A stretch of DNA of 64,000 bases from Salimicrobium halophilum (GCF_900100295.1 NZ_FNEV01000003.1:82849-146848); one strand, 5' to 3'. Counted from the first letter of the stretch, positions 8,919 to 17,958 are shown. Translations and numbers: made by a program. The notes: generated from the sequence alone by a model not told the origin.

Positions 8919-8948
8919 AAAAAAGGATCGACTATAATCAGTCGATCC
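8919..8948 (-). terminator. Terminator of nsrR
   Basis: A 9-bp stem (8925-8933 GGATCGACT, 8940-8948 AGTCGATCC) with a 6-nt loop overlaps the nsrR stop codon. On the minus strand a TTTTTT run follows. Confidence 0.85.
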
Positions 8949-9375
8949 CCATCAAATCTTTCAGTTCATCTTTGTTTTCAAGGATATCTGCTAGTGTATA
9001 AGCATCCAGGACCCTCAAGAATTCACGAAGGGCCTTCCCGACGACGCGCTTCAGCTTACAGGCGGGTGAAATGACACAATAATCCGTTTCACAGCTGAAA
9101 CACTCGAACATCTGAAAATCATCTTCCATCAAGCGTACGACAGCGCCGATATTTATATCTTCCGGATCTTTGGCGAGACGGATCCCTCCACTTCTCCCGC
9201 GTACCGTTTCAACATAGCCTTCCTTTTGAAGTTCATGCACGATTTTTGCAAGGTGGTTCAAAGATATATGGAAAACTTCGGAGATTTCCTTCTTGCTGGA
9301 GAGTTCCTCCCCCGGTTTCGATGCTGTATAAATGAGCACGCGTAAGGCGTAATCGGTATATTTTTTCAGTCGCAT
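8938..9375 (-). CDS. nsrR: Rrf2-family nitric-oxide-sensing repressor NsrR
   Basis: A 145-residue Rrf2-family regulator. The N-terminal winged helix (MRLKKYTDYALRVLIYTA, then GRSGGIRLAKDP for the wing) is typical. The cysteine cluster ECFSCETDYCVISPAC at about residues 91-106 provides the Fe-S cluster ligands, with the last three cysteines spaced as in known NsrR proteins. NsrR carries an Fe-S cluster that is destroyed by nitric oxide, which relieves repression of hmp and related genes. It is transcribed divergently from hmp across a 153-bp region holding AT-rich half-sites like known NsrR operators, which supports NsrR over IscR or CymR. GAGGA lies 7 nt before the ATG. Confidence 0.9.
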   Translation of the reverse strand: MRLKKYTDYALRVLIYTASKPGEELSSKKEISEVFHISLNHLAKIVHELQKEGYVETVRGRSGGIRLAKDPEDINIGAVVRLMEDDFQMFECFSCETDYCVISPACKLKRVVGKALREFLRVLDAYTLADILENKDELKDLMGID

Positions 9376-9442
9376 GGCACATTCCTCATTTTTTCTTCAT
9401 TTTATCATATCCGCCATTTAAGCGTTAACAAAATAGTCATAA

Positions 9443-9513
9443 AAGATGTATTTTGAATATTGCTTTTATAATGACCATCCTCTACCATTAAATATACATT
9501 GAAAATATATCTT
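9443..9513 (+). promoter_or_regulatory. hmp promoter with candidate NsrR operators
   Basis: A consensus -10 (TATAAT, 9467-9472) faces hmp. AAGATGTATTT (9443-9453) overlaps the expected -35 position and closely resembles the NsrR half-site. A second dyad-like element, AAATATACATT (9490-9500) and AAATATATCTT (9503-9513), lies between the -10 and the RBS. Operator calls are by resemblance only. Confidence 0.55.
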
Positions 9514-9528
9514 TTAGGAGGATATGTC

Positions 9529-10716
9529 ATGACTACAACAGTTACAAGCAAATTGGATGAAAGAACAAGGGATATTGTAAAATCTACCGTTCCGGTTCTT
9601 GCGGAACACGGCGAAGCGATTACGACACATTTTTATAAAAGGTTACTCGAAGACCATCCTGAATTGAAAAACGTCTTCAACATGACTCACCAGAAAGAAG
9701 GGAAACAACCGAGAGCTCTGGCCAATGCAGTCAATGCGGCAGCTCAGAACATCGATGATTTGACCGCGATCGCTCCGGCAGCGGACACGATTGCAGAGAA
9801 ACATGTCAGCCTCAACATTCAGCCTGAGCATTATCCGATTGTCGGCGAATACCTTCTGAAGGCTATCAAAGAAGTCCTCGGAGATGCTGTGAATGAAGAA
9901 GTTCTTGAAGCCTGGGGAGCAGCTTACGGGGAAATCGCTGATGTATTCATTGGAATGGAAGAGAAGAAATACGAAGCAAGTGCCTGGACTGGCTACAGAA
10001 ACTTCACCGTTGAAAAAAAAGTAAAAGAAAGTGAAGAAATCACTTCCTTTTACCTTCAACCGGAAGATGGCGGGAGTATCCCTTTCTATCGTCCCGGGCA
10101 ATATATCGGATTGAAAGCTGATATTCCGGACTATCCCCATACCCAACTTCGTCAGTACAGTCTGTCCGACGAACCTGGAAAAGGATATTTACGGATCAGT
10201 GTAAAACGGGAAGATGGAACGGACGAACTTCCGGCTGGCCTCGTATCCACCTGGTTACACAAGGATGTTCAGGAAGGGGACGTGCTTCCGGTCAGTGCCC
10301 CGGCCGGTGATTTCTACCTGGACGAATCCAGTAACCGCCCGATCGTTCTGCTCAGTGGTGGCGTCGGACTTACTCCTTTGATGAGTATGTACAACAAAGT
10401 TCGGAATGAAAAAGAAGTGTATTTCATCCATGCTGCCAGAAACGGAGGCGTACACGGATTGAAAGAGGAAATGGCCGGGAAACAGTCCTACGTCGTTTAT
10501 GAAACACCATCAGAAGAAGACAAAACGCTGGGTGTTTATTACAAAGCGGGATATGTAGACCTCGACTGGCTCCGCACTGTCGTACCGAAAGATGCGGATT
10601 TCTACTTCTGTGGTCCGGAAGGGTTCATGCGTGCCGTGAACGGAGCCCTTCATGAATGGGGAGTCCCTGCAGGACAGATCAACTATGAATTCTTCGGACC
10701 AAAAGGAACGCTGTAA
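9529..10716 (+). CDS. hmp: Flavohaemoprotein Hmp, nitric oxide dioxygenase
   Basis: A 395-residue protein of typical Hmp length. Residues 1-140 form the globin domain (ITTHFYKRLLEDHPELKNVFNM, with the proximal His in AEKHVSLNI). Residues 150-255 are the FAD-binding part (FYRPGQYIGL, LRQYSLSD) and 265-395 the NAD(P)H-binding part (VLLSGGVGLTPLMSM, FYFCGPEGFM). The enzyme oxidises NO to nitrate with O2 and NAD(P)H in the cytoplasm. The ATG at 9529 has AGGAGGA (9516-9522) at ideal spacing; an upstream in-frame TTG would place the RBS inside the gene and is rejected. The divergent nsrR and the operator-like repeats indicate NO-dependent induction. Confidence 0.95.
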   Translation: MTTTVTSKLDERTRDIVKSTVPVLAEHGEAITTHFYKRLLEDHPELKNVFNMTHQKEGKQPRALANAVNAAAQNIDDLTAIAPAADTIAEKHVSLNIQPEHYPIVGEYLLKAIKEVLGDAVNEEVLEAWGAAYGEIADVFIGMEEKKYEASAWTGYRNFTVEKKVKESEEITSFYLQPEDGGSIPFYRPGQYIGLKADIPDYPHTQLRQYSLSDEPGKGYLRISVKREDGTDELPAGLVSTWLHKDVQEGDVLPVSAPAGDFYLDESSNRPIVLLSGGVGLTPLMSMYNKVRNEKEVYFIHAARNGGVHGLKEEMAGKQSYVVYETPSEEDKTLGVYYKAGYVDLDWLRTVVPKDADFYFCGPEGFMRAVNGALHEWGVPAGQINYEFFGPKGTL

Positions 10717-10728
10717 TAGAAAATTGGA

Positions 10729-10760
10729 GAGACATCGTCCCCGGGACGATGTCTTTTTTT
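10729..10760 (+). terminator. hmp terminator
   Basis: An 11-bp perfect stem (10730-10740 AGACATCGTCC, 10744-10754 GGACGATGTCT) with a CCG loop is followed by seven T residues. Confidence 0.95.
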
Positions 10761-10797
10761 GATGATGCGTTTTCCGGAACGTCTATACCTGTTTCAC

Positions 10798-10940
10798 GGT
10801 GCTGAGCGGTTCATTTCTTTTGAATTGAACCATTAAGCACTAGTGAAAACTCGTCGAACTGTCCGTTTACATATTAATGGACCGTTCACACTTGTTGCGT
10901 GGTGCCGAACGGTTCATTTCTTTCGTAATGGACCCTTCAC
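10798..10940. repeat. Degenerate dispersed repeat, two to three copies in noncoding DNA
   Basis: In the 306-bp gene-free stretch between hmp and the protease operon, a unit starting GGTGC[TC]GA[GA]CGGTTCATTT occurs at 10798-10837 and again at 10901-10940, each ending in a partly complementary [TG]GACC segment. A weaker third copy with CCGTTTAC...ATGGACCGTTCAC lies between (about 10860-10890). No open frame with an RBS runs through it. The rest of the gap (10941-11050) shows only the leader of the downstream gene. Confidence 0.55.
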
Positions 10941-11066
10941 CGCCGACATGACCCTCCCACAAATTCACAGAATGTCGCCGCTTTTCCTACGACGAAATCC
11001 CTATTTCTACTCAGTTGTTCTTTGCCGATAATAGAAGGAACATCCAAGAGAAGGGAGACAACTTTG

Positions 11067-12443
11067 ATGAGAATTTCATTGTTATTATTCATCTATTTTT
11101 TACTTATACCTGCTCACCTTATGGCAGAAGAGACCATCCATATGCCCGAGGATCCTGGGGATAACCCCCAAAACCTCCCCGCTGATGCGGAATATCTGTC
11201 GGAACTTAATATGTGGATCACTTCTGAGAAAGCTTCACAAAGCGACGTCATCTCTGAAGAAAGTGTGACCCGCAGACATTCAGATATTGCCTTGAATGAT
11301 CCCTATACATATCGGCAATGGCCGTTGGATACCTACTCCTTTGAAGAAGCCTTTCCTTATGAGAAAGAAGCTTCCAACACCGTAACAGTAGCTGTGATCG
11401 ACAGCGGTGTTTCTGCCGTTCATCCGGACCTCAAAGGAAAAGTGAGGTCTGACGGCTATAATTTCATCGACGACAATACGAACACTAGAGATACGAATGG
11501 CCATGGGACCCGTGTAGCAGGAGTGATCGCTGCCAACTCAGGCAACGGCATCGGAGTCACTGGCTATACCGGAAATTATGACATAGATATTCTCCCCATT
11601 AAAATTATGGATAAAGAAGGGAAAGGAACAAGCTCTGATATCATCCGGGCCGTAAATTTCGCTCTTGAAAACAATGCGGATATCCTTCATCTGAGTCTCG
11701 GGTCGGATACATATTCGAGGGCCGAAGAAAGGACGATGGAACTCGCGGCGGATCAAGGGGCAATCGTAATCGCTTCAGCGGGAAACGAAGGAAATTCTTC
11801 CCGCATGTACCCCGCTTCCCATGACTCCGTTTTTTCTGTCGGGTCGCTGAACGACAACCTTACCCATTCTGATTTTTCTAATTACAACTCTTCAGTCGAT
11901 TTTGCAGCTCCGGGCGAATACATTTTTACAACCGATCCCGGTGGCACCTACAGTTATCAGAGCGGTACTTCTTTTTCCGCGCCTTTGTTCACGAGCATCG
12001 CTGCTATGGTTGCAAGCATCGATCCCGACCTTTCCATGGAAGAGGTAGAAGATATCATGAAGGAGGCAGCCGTTGATCTCGGGACCCCCGGCAAAGATGT
12101 CTACTACGGCTATGGCACTGTATTTCCCGCAGTTGCTGTAAGAGAAGCACTCTTCGAACGTTTCAGCGAAGCGATGACAGTAGAAGAAGATAAAACATGG
12201 ACAGTAACGTTCAACCAACCCGTCGCCCCCTCTTCTTTGGAAGGGAATGTTTATGTCACGGATCAAAAGGGTAATAAGGAGAGGATTAGTATCTCCTATG
12301 CGGATGAATTCATACGAGTGGCTCCTCCCTTTTTCGGCTATGAACGAAACCGATCGTACACTCTTTACGTAGAAGATGATATACGGACGGAAAGCGGAGA
12401 AACCATCAATACGGCCGTTCAACAAGAGTTTGTTATCCGCTAA
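11067..12443 (+). CDS. Secreted subtilisin-like serine protease (S8) with C-terminal SbsA-type Ig-like domain
   Basis: A 458-residue exported protease. A signal peptide covers about residues 1-20 (ending HLMA). The S8 catalytic triad is complete: Asp112 in VAVIDSGV, His146 in NGHGTRVAGV and Ser302 in SGTSFSAP, with Asn240 of SAGNEGN as the oxyanion residue. The segment between signal peptide and catalytic domain is only about 80 residues and acidic. The last 90 residues (TWTVTFNQPV to QQEFVIR) form an SbsA_Ig-like domain shared with three other proteins here. AAGGGAG lies 9 nt before the ATG at 11067; a TTG one codon upstream is an alternative. The stop is 24 nt from the next gene, an exported zinc protease, so the two form an operon ending at the terminator near 14290. 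Confidence 0.9.
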   Translation: MRISLLLFIYFLLIPAHLMAEETIHMPEDPGDNPQNLPADAEYLSELNMWITSEKASQSDVISEESVTRRHSDIALNDPYTYRQWPLDTYSFEEAFPYEKEASNTVTVAVIDSGVSAVHPDLKGKVRSDGYNFIDDNTNTRDTNGHGTRVAGVIAANSGNGIGVTGYTGNYDIDILPIKIMDKEGKGTSSDIIRAVNFALENNADILHLSLGSDTYSRAEERTMELAADQGAIVIASAGNEGNSSRMYPASHDSVFSVGSLNDNLTHSDFSNYNSSVDFAAPGEYIFTTDPGGTYSYQSGTSFSAPLFTSIAAMVASIDPDLSMEEVEDIMKEAAVDLGTPGKDVYYGYGTVFPAVAVREALFERFSEAMTVEEDKTWTVTFNQPVAPSSLEGNVYVTDQKGNKERISISYADEFIRVAPPFFGYERNRSYTLYVEDDIRTESGETINTAVQQEFVIR

Positions 12444-12467
12444 GAATAATAAGAATGAGGTGAATGA

Positions 12468-14201
12468 ATGAACTGGAGAATTACAGCTATTATTCTATTT
12501 CTATTTCTTTCGTTTCCGGTAATCATCAACGCTGAGGATACGTGGAGTGTCACCCCTGACAAAACCTGGACGATCGATTTCAACAAAAATATGGATACGG
12601 ATCGCCAGCCTTTTCTCGAAGCAGCCCGGGAGCATGTTTACGTCAAGGACTCTGAAGGTTACGAGCATCCCGTGAACATTTCCGTACCTGACCTCGACCG
12701 TCTCAAAGTAGCACCTCAGGAGAGTTATACAGTAGGAGAGTCTTACACACTAGTCGTACAAAAAACACTCCGGGACAGCAACGGACGTGAATTGGTCAGT
12801 CGTGCTTCCAGAACTTTTGATGTACATCCATATGGAGAGCACCTTGGATCTTTCACATCGGATAAACCCTTACCTTCATACGCCAAAAACACGACGATTG
12901 ATGCACTCCACTCCCTTCCTTACTGGGAATGGGTGGAAAAGGACCGTACTTACCTGAAACAGGAGATTTCAAAGCAACAGCTCTTTGGAGAGATGGAACA
13001 ACTGCAGGAAGAACTCGAAGAAGTTAGCAGTAATTATCTTGAAGTCAATGGCTTTCATTTTTACACTTCAGCTATCCATTCCAAATTGGATGCCCTGAAA
13101 CGTGCTATGAAAGCAAGATATAACCTGCTTTACTTCAACCAGTATAACTATCCGGCTACTTCGGTGACGTATAACGAAGAACAAGCTACTCTGGAAGCGG
13201 ATGATAGGAACGAAGGCTCTTTTGAGGTGGATAGAAAAATATACAATGCATTGCTGGACTACCCATATGATACGTCCTACACGGATAACATCACGGTAGT
13301 AAGCACTCCTTTCACTTTTGAAGGAATCAATGGCTTCGCCAAAAGTTCGGACAGTACAATTTATCTCTCTGCTCTTCAGGAGGATCCGGTGAAAACCTTT
13401 TATCACGAGCTTGGACATATGTTCGATTACTTTTTCGAACCGCCAAGACAGAGATACGAAGAGATACGTAATTACTCCTCCTTTGATGATACCTACGAGA
13501 ACTCTTACACAGAGAGCTTCGCCGAAGACTTCAAAGTCGTCCGCTATCCTTATGAAGGAGTCCTTGCAAACCTGAATGACATAGGAACACCAAAGGAAGA
13601 GACAAGGGTAGAACTGGAATCCTTTTTCAAAGAACAGGAACAAAAGGAAGATCCGGAAGTACCTTCCCTTCTCATCAACGGCACCCCTATTTACAGCGAC
13701 ATTCAGGTGGCACAATCGGAAACGGTGACGTTCTCCGGAGAGAATTTATACGGAAGTATCCAGGTAGAAACACCAGCGGGTGAACAGGACAGTGTGGAAT
13801 TAGGAGATACCTTCACCTTTTCAGAGGAAGGTGTTTATACATTCAGTACACCTATCGGGAAGGTTCTCTTCCTTTTTGACAAGGACGGTGTCTGGTCGCC
13901 AAACGAAGAAGGACCCCTCCAACGCGTTACAATGGGGCAACTCACTGGTGAAGTTTATGAATGGGCATCAGCTCTCGAGTTTGAGCCGGGAATCTTCAAA
14001 TATAATCGTGACTATTCTATCTTAATGATTAATGCTGGGTATTATCAGCCGTTTCAGATAACGGATAAAACGATCACTTCAGACGAAATCAGACTGGAAC
14101 TGGCAAAAGGACAAGAAGATTATTATATTTTTGCTCTACCTGAATCGATGCAGGATAAATCGGTGATTATCGAAAACAATTTCCTCAATATCCCAGGTTA
14201 G
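12468..14201 (+). CDS. Secreted anthrax-lethal-factor-like zinc metalloprotease with N-terminal Ig-like domain
   Basis: A 577-residue exported protein. The signal peptide ends near residue 23 (IINAED), and residues 24-125 form an SbsA_Ig-like domain (TWTIDFNKNM ... VGESYTLVV). Residues 180-395 resemble the ATLF/PPEP group (M34-like): FYHELGHMFD supplies the zinc ligands His313 and His317 with catalytic Glu314, and ESFAEDFKVVRYP supplies Glu353 as the probable third ligand, as in lethal factor and Pro-Pro endopeptidases. A C-terminal beta-rich region of about 180 residues is unassigned. ATGAGGTG precedes the ATG. Pro-Pro endopeptidases often cut surface proteins, so a role in releasing or processing cell-surface proteins is plausible but unproven. 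It is encoded with the S8 protease. Confidence 0.75.
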   Translation: MNWRITAIILFLFLSFPVIINAEDTWSVTPDKTWTIDFNKNMDTDRQPFLEAAREHVYVKDSEGYEHPVNISVPDLDRLKVAPQESYTVGESYTLVVQKTLRDSNGRELVSRASRTFDVHPYGEHLGSFTSDKPLPSYAKNTTIDALHSLPYWEWVEKDRTYLKQEISKQQLFGEMEQLQEELEEVSSNYLEVNGFHFYTSAIHSKLDALKRAMKARYNLLYFNQYNYPATSVTYNEEQATLEADDRNEGSFEVDRKIYNALLDYPYDTSYTDNITVVSTPFTFEGINGFAKSSDSTIYLSALQEDPVKTFYHELGHMFDYFFEPPRQRYEEIRNYSSFDDTYENSYTESFAEDFKVVRYPYEGVLANLNDIGTPKEETRVELESFFKEQEQKEDPEVPSLLINGTPIYSDIQVAQSETVTFSGENLYGSIQVETPAGEQDSVELGDTFTFSEEGVYTFSTPIGKVLFLFDKDGVWSPNEEGPLQRVTMGQLTGEVYEWASALEFEPGIFKYNRDYSILMINAGYYQPFQITDKTITSDEIRLELAKGQEDYYIFALPESMQDKSVIIENNFLNIPG

Positions 14202-14246
14202 TACTATCAGGGATAACAGACCTCTCAGCAAAGTTTCCTGAAATTT

Positions 14247-14294
14247 TAACAACGAGCTTTCTCTAACTGAAGAGAAGTTCGTTGTTATTTTTTC
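14247..14294 (+). terminator. Terminator of the two-protease operon
   Basis: AACAACGA(14249-14256) pairs with TCGTTGTT, with an inner TCTCT/AGAGA stem, followed by ATTTTTTC. Confidence 0.85.
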
Positions 14295-14439
14295 TTCCTT
14301 CTCTCCTTTTATCAGTCAAATCACTATCATTATGTAGTAATACGTAGTTATCCTTCGCATTTCAAACAAAACTGCTTAATTTTCTTCTCTAACCTGTTGA
14401 TAAGCTAGATTTTACTTGATTTTTAAATTATTCAGAATA

Positions 14440-14468
14440 TTTACATTATTGCTAAAGTTTGTGATAAT
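14440..14468 (+). promoter_or_regulatory. Sigma-A-like promoter of the amino acid ABC operon
   Basis: TTTACA (14440-14445), a 17-bp spacer and GATAAT (14463-14468) lie 30 bp upstream of the binding-protein ATG. Nothing else recognisable, in particular no T-box, is visible between the upstream terminator and this promoter. Confidence 0.65.
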
Positions 14469-14498
14469 AGTAGGTATCTTAGTTAAGGGGGAACAGAA

Positions 14499-15323
14499 AT
14501 GAAGAAATGGTTGGGTCTTTTCACATTATTTTTACTTGTTACGCTGCTTGCTGCATGCGGATCATCCGAAGAAGGTGGATCTGATACCAGTGGTGAAGGC
14601 GGCGACTCTGGCGAGGGAAGTAGCGGAGATACATATACCGTCGCTACGGATAATAACTTTGTACCATTTGAATTCCTGAATGAAGAAACCGGAGAAATGG
14701 AAGGGTTCGATATGGATCTTATCCGCGCTGTCGCTGATGAAGCCGGATTTGAAGTGGATATTGAATCGATGAAATTCGACGGGGTAGTCGCCGGAATGCA
14801 GACGGGTCGTTATGACATCGGTATCGCCGGTATGACGATTACGGAGGAACGTGCGGAAACAATCGACTTCTCCGACCCTTATTATGATGCCGGACTTATC
14901 ATTGCGGTACAGGAAGGAAATGAAGACATCCAATCCGAAGACGACCTTGCTGGTAAAAAAGTAGGTACACGCTCCGGAACGACAAGTGAAACGTATTTGT
15001 CGGAAAATCACCCGGAAGCGGAAATCGTGACATTCCCAGGAATCGTAGAAGCTTACATGGATCTCCAGGCAGGCCGTGTGGATGCAGTTATGTATGATGT
15101 ACCGAACGTACAATACTATGTAAATAACGACGCTAAAGGCGAACTGAAAACCGTCGGTGACATCCTTCAGGGGGAACAGTACGGGATCGCTTTCCCACAG
15201 GATTCCGAACTTGTAGAGCCTGTAAACGAAGCACTTCAGACATTGATCGATAACGGCACCTATGATGATATTTATGAAGAATGGTTCGGTGAGCGTAAAT
15301 ACGGCACGGAATCTTCGGAATAA
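14499..15323 (+). CDS. Polar amino acid ABC transporter substrate-binding lipoprotein (GlnH-like)
   Basis: A 274-residue lipoprotein. The lipobox LLAAC is followed by a Gly/Ser/Glu-rich linker of about 25 residues, then an SBP_bac_3 domain (YTVATDNNFVPFEF, GFDMDLIRAVADEAGF, AGMTITEERAETIDFSDPYY). The DFSDPYY motif and the R of EERA are the usual alpha-carboxylate/amine-binding signature of polar amino acid receptors. Sequence features are closest to glutamine-type receptors, but arginine or others cannot be excluded. It is the first gene of a receptor-permease-ATPase operon; the 79-nt gap to the permease is the only loose junction. The promoter at 14440-14468 and the leader up to 14498 show no riboswitch. 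Confidence 0.88.
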   Translation: MKKWLGLFTLFLLVTLLAACGSSEEGGSDTSGEGGDSGEGSSGDTYTVATDNNFVPFEFLNEETGEMEGFDMDLIRAVADEAGFEVDIESMKFDGVVAGMQTGRYDIGIAGMTITEERAETIDFSDPYYDAGLIIAVQEGNEDIQSEDDLAGKKVGTRSGTTSETYLSENHPEAEIVTFPGIVEAYMDLQAGRVDAVMYDVPNVQYYVNNDAKGELKTVGDILQGEQYGIAFPQDSELVEPVNEALQTLIDNGTYDDIYEEWFGERKYGTESSE

Positions 15324-15402
15324 CACAGAAAGCGTAACAGTTCTCTGTTGCGCTTTCTCCCTATCACTTAAAATTCAGTCATAATGAAGGAGCGACGTAC
15401 AC

Positions 15403-16059
15403 ATGGAAGCGATTATGGATTCCCACTACATACGGGTCCTCCCCTTTCTATTCGAAGGGTTGGTCTGGACCCTCATCATCACAGGGGTCGGCCTTTTCTT
15501 CGGCTTCATTCTCGGGGCGATTTTCGGCCTGGCCCGTCTTTCAAAAAATAAACTGATTTATATCATATCTTCTATCTATGTAGAAGCTCTGCGCGGGACG
15601 CCGATCCTGGCTCAGATTCTATTCATCTACTTCGGTTTGCCGGATCTCATAGGGTTCAACATCGATAAGATCACTGCCTCTATCATTGCGATTGCACTGA
15701 ACGCAGGGGCTTATATTGCGGAGATTGTCCGTGGTGCCGTTTATTCTATCGATAAAGGACAGAACGAAGCCGGCCGATCTATCGGTCTGACGAGAGGACA
15801 GACGATGAGATACATTATCTGGCCCCAGGCATTCAAACGAATGATCCCTCCACTCGGAAACCAATTCGTCATCAGTCTGAAAGATACTTCCCTCTTCTCT
15901 GTCATCGCCGTCGGAGAACTCCTTTACATGGGTCAGCAATATTACGGTACAACGTTTGCCGCTTTCGAGGCACTTACGATGGTCTGCCTCATGTATCTGG
16001 CAATCACAGTACCTACTGCCCTGTACCTGCGTAAAGTGGAAAGGAGACTCGATGTATGA
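15403..16059 (+). CDS. Polar amino acid ABC transporter permease (GlnP-like, HisM family)
   Basis: A 218-residue inner-membrane protein with about five membrane segments. The sequence [20 protein letters not shown] is diagnostic of His/Glu/Gln-type permeases, and the EAA loop is [21 protein letters not shown] (contacts the ATPase). AAGGAG lies 10 nt before the ATG at 15403. Its end overlaps the next gene by 4 nt (ATGA), so translation is coupled to the ATPase. One permease gene suggests a homodimeric channel. Confidence 0.92.
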   Translation: MEAIMDSHYIRVLPFLFEGLVWTLIITGVGLFFGFILGAIFGLARLSKNKLIYIISSIYVEALRGTPILAQILFIYFGLPDLIGFNIDKITASIIAIALNAGAYIAEIVRGAVYSIDKGQNEAGRSIGLTRGQTMRYIIWPQAFKRMIPPLGNQFVISLKDTSLFSVIAVGELLYMGQQYYGTTFAAFEALTMVCLMYLAITVPTALYLRKVERRLDV

Positions 16060-16787
16060 GTAAAATGATTACGGTCAAAGACTTGCATAAATCTTTCGGA
16101 AAAAACGAGGTCCTGAAAGGCATCGACTTGGAAGTTCACGAGCAGGAAGTCGTATGTGTCATCGGTCCTTCGGGATCAGGGAAAAGTACCCTTCTCCGCT
16201 GCCTGAACCTTTTGGAGGAAGTGACGTCCGGAGATGTATATATCGAAGGGGATAATCTTACAGACAAAAACGTCAACATCAATGAAGTACGGACTCGTGT
16301 AGGGATGGTATTCCAGCACTTCAACCTCTTTCCCCACATGACAGTCATGGACAACATCACGCTCGGTCCGATGAAAATCAAAGGGGTATCAAAGGATCAA
16401 GCACGTAAAGATGCTATCCCGATTTTACAGAAAGTCGGCCTGGAGGAAAAAGCGGATGTGTATCCCGAGAGTTTGTCCGGTGGTCAGAAACAACGTGTCG
16501 CCATCGCACGTTCCCTCGCGATGAATCCGAAAATCATGCTGTTCGACGAACCCACATCCGCTCTCGACCCGGAACTTGTCGGCGATGTTCTCGAAGTTAT
16601 GAAAGACCTTGCCAAAGAAGGGATGACGATGGTCGTCGTTACTCACGAAATGGGTTTCGCCAGAGAGATGGGTGACCGCGTTATTTTCATGGATGAAGGT
16701 ATTATCATGGAAGAAGACGAGCCGGAGAATCTCTTCGGTAATCCTCAGAACCCGAGGACCCAGGAGTTTCTCAGCAAAGTTTTATAA
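16056..16787 (+). CDS. Polar amino acid ABC transporter ATP-binding protein (GlnQ-like)
   Basis: A 243-residue ABC ATPase of typical length. Walker A is GPSGSGKST, the Q-loop lies in [13 protein letters not shown], the ABC signature is LSGGQKQR, Walker B is [14 protein letters not shown], and the H-loop is VVTHEMGFA. The HFNLFPHMT and [11 protein letters not shown] variants are typical of the polar amino acid subfamily. It overlaps the permease gene by 4 nt and ends the operon at the hairpin at 16797-16826. Confidence 0.95.
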   Translation: MSKMITVKDLHKSFGKNEVLKGIDLEVHEQEVVCVIGPSGSGKSTLLRCLNLLEEVTSGDVYIEGDNLTDKNVNINEVRTRVGMVFQHFNLFPHMTVMDNITLGPMKIKGVSKDQARKDAIPILQKVGLEEKADVYPESLSGGQKQRVAIARSLAMNPKIMLFDEPTSALDPELVGDVLEVMKDLAKEGMTMVVVTHEMGFAREMGDRVIFMDEGIIMEEDEPENLFGNPQNPRTQEFLSKVL

Positions 16788-16796
16788 TAATTCAAG

Positions 16797-16826
16797 GAAG
16801 GCGTCCATAATCGGGCGTCTTTTTCA
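16797..16826 (+). terminator. Terminator of the amino acid ABC operon
   Basis: GAAGGCGTCC (16797-16806) pairs with GGGCGTCTTT (16813-16822), including two G-U pairs, over a 6-nt loop and with a T-run. Confidence 0.8.
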
Positions 16827-16838
16827 TGTTTCACTCTA

Positions 16839-16964
16839 AAAGACGAACAATAAAATAAAAAACCTAAAAAACAATCGTTTTTCACTTTGACAAATACTTC
16901 ATTTTCCTTTACATTAATCATTGTACGAACATTAAACATCACATAATAAATATTATTCGTTTTT
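16839..16964 (+). promoter_or_regulatory. guaC promoter with candidate PurR boxes
   Basis: A good sigma-A promoter is present: TTGACA (16887-16892), 17 bp, TACATT (16910-16915). Three sequences resemble the Bacillus PurBox (AWWWCCGAACWWT): 16839-16851 containing GACGAACAAT, 16921-16933 containing TACGAACATT, and an inverted copy at 16952-16964 containing ATTATTCGTTTTT. The last two face each other with an 18-bp gap, close to the usual PurR geometry. Confidence 0.5.
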
Positions 16965-16977
16965 AGAGGTGAACCAT

Positions 16978-17958
16978 GTGGAAAATGTTTTTGATTATGA
17001 AGATATCCAGTTAGTCCCTTCCAAATGTATTGTAGAAAGCAGATCCGAATGCGATACATCCGTAACGCTCGGCAAGCATACGTTCAAACTTCCCGTCGTC
17101 CCTGCAAATATGCAGACGGTCGTGGATGAAGAGCTTTCCAGAAAACTTGCAGCTAATCAGTATTTCTATATCATGCACCGTTTCGAACCTGAGAAACGCA
17201 AGAGTTTCATTAAAGCAATGAAAGATGAGAATCTCATCTCCTCTATCAGTGTAGGGGTAAAAGATGAAGAGTATAAATTTCTGGAATCGTTGGTCGAAGA
17301 AGCACTGACCCCTGATTACATGACGATTGACATTGCACATGGACATTCCCAGGCCGTCATCGATATGATCCGCTTTATTAAACAGCATATGCCTGAAACG
17401 TTCGTGATTGCCGGAAATGTCGGCACACCGGAAGCAGTACGTGAACTTGAAAATGCGGGAGCGGACGCTACCAAAGTCGGGATTGGACCCGGAAAAGTTT
17501 GCATCACGAAAATCAAAACAGGTTTCGGCACCGGAGGCTGGCAACTGGCAGCTGTTCGCTGGTGTGCGAAAGCAGCGAGCAAACCTGTCATTGCAGACGG
17601 CGGAATCCGTACCCATGGCGACATCGCGAAATCTATCCGTTTCGGTGCATCCATGGTGATGGTCGGCTCCCTTTTCGCAGGCCACGAAGAATCTCCCGGC
17701 GAAACGAAGGATATCGACGGAAAGCTCTATAAAGAGTACTTCGGCTCCGCATCCGAGTATCAAAAAGGCGAGAAGAAAAACGTGGAAGGCAAAAAGATCG
17801 TCGTCGAACATAAAGGAAGCGTCAAAGACACGCTTCAGGAAATGGAACAGGATCTTCAGTCCGCCATTTCCTACTCAGGTGGCAACTCTCTCGAGGGGTT
17901 ACGTCACGTGGATTACGTTGTTGTGAAAAACTCCATATTCAACGGAGACAGAATTTAA
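16978..17958 (+). CDS. guaC: GMP reductase
   Basis: A 326-residue protein, the same length as Bacillus subtilis GuaC, whose N-terminus ([12 protein letters not shown]) it matches almost exactly. It converts GMP to IMP with NADPH, releasing ammonia, and links guanine to adenine nucleotide pools. The (beta/alpha)8 IMPDH/GMPR fold is evident: [34 protein letters not shown] (with the active-site cysteine), then [20 protein letters not shown]. The start is GTG at 16978, with AGAGGTG six bases upstream; the upstream GTG at 16969 overlaps that RBS. No terminator separates it from the following riboswitch, so transcripts may continue into xpt-pbuX. Confidence 0.95.
   Translation: MENVFDYEDIQLVPSKCIVESRSECDTSVTLGKHTFKLPVVPANMQTVVDEELSRKLAANQYFYIMHRFEPEKRKSFIKAMKDENLISSISVGVKDEEYKFLESLVEEALTPDYMTIDIAHGHSQAVIDMIRFIKQHMPETFVIAGNVGTPEAVRELENAGADATKVGIGPGKVCITKIKTGFGTGGWQLAAVRWCAKAASKPVIADGGIRTHGDIAKSIRFGASMVMVGSLFAGHEESPGETKDIDGKLYKEYFGSASEYQKGEKKNVEGKKIVVEHKGSVKDTLQEMEQDLQSAISYSGGNSLEGLRHVDYVVVKNSIFNGDRI

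Noticed and set aside
9499-9528. Earlier TTG start for hmp
   Set aside because: It would place AGGAGGA inside the coding region and give a 10-residue extension not expected for Hmp.
14295-14498. T-box or amino acid riboswitch before the amino acid ABC operon
   Set aside because: No T-box motif (AGGGTGGNACCGCG) or terminator hairpin is present after the promoter; the leader is only about 25 nt.
14562-15326. 254-codon open frame antisense to the amino acid binding protein
   Set aside because: Shadow of a real gene with a clear lipobox and RBS; no independent signals.
17011-17811. 266-codon open frame antisense to guaC
   Set aside because: Lies entirely inside a well-supported gene, has no RBS and its translation is a codon-bias shadow.
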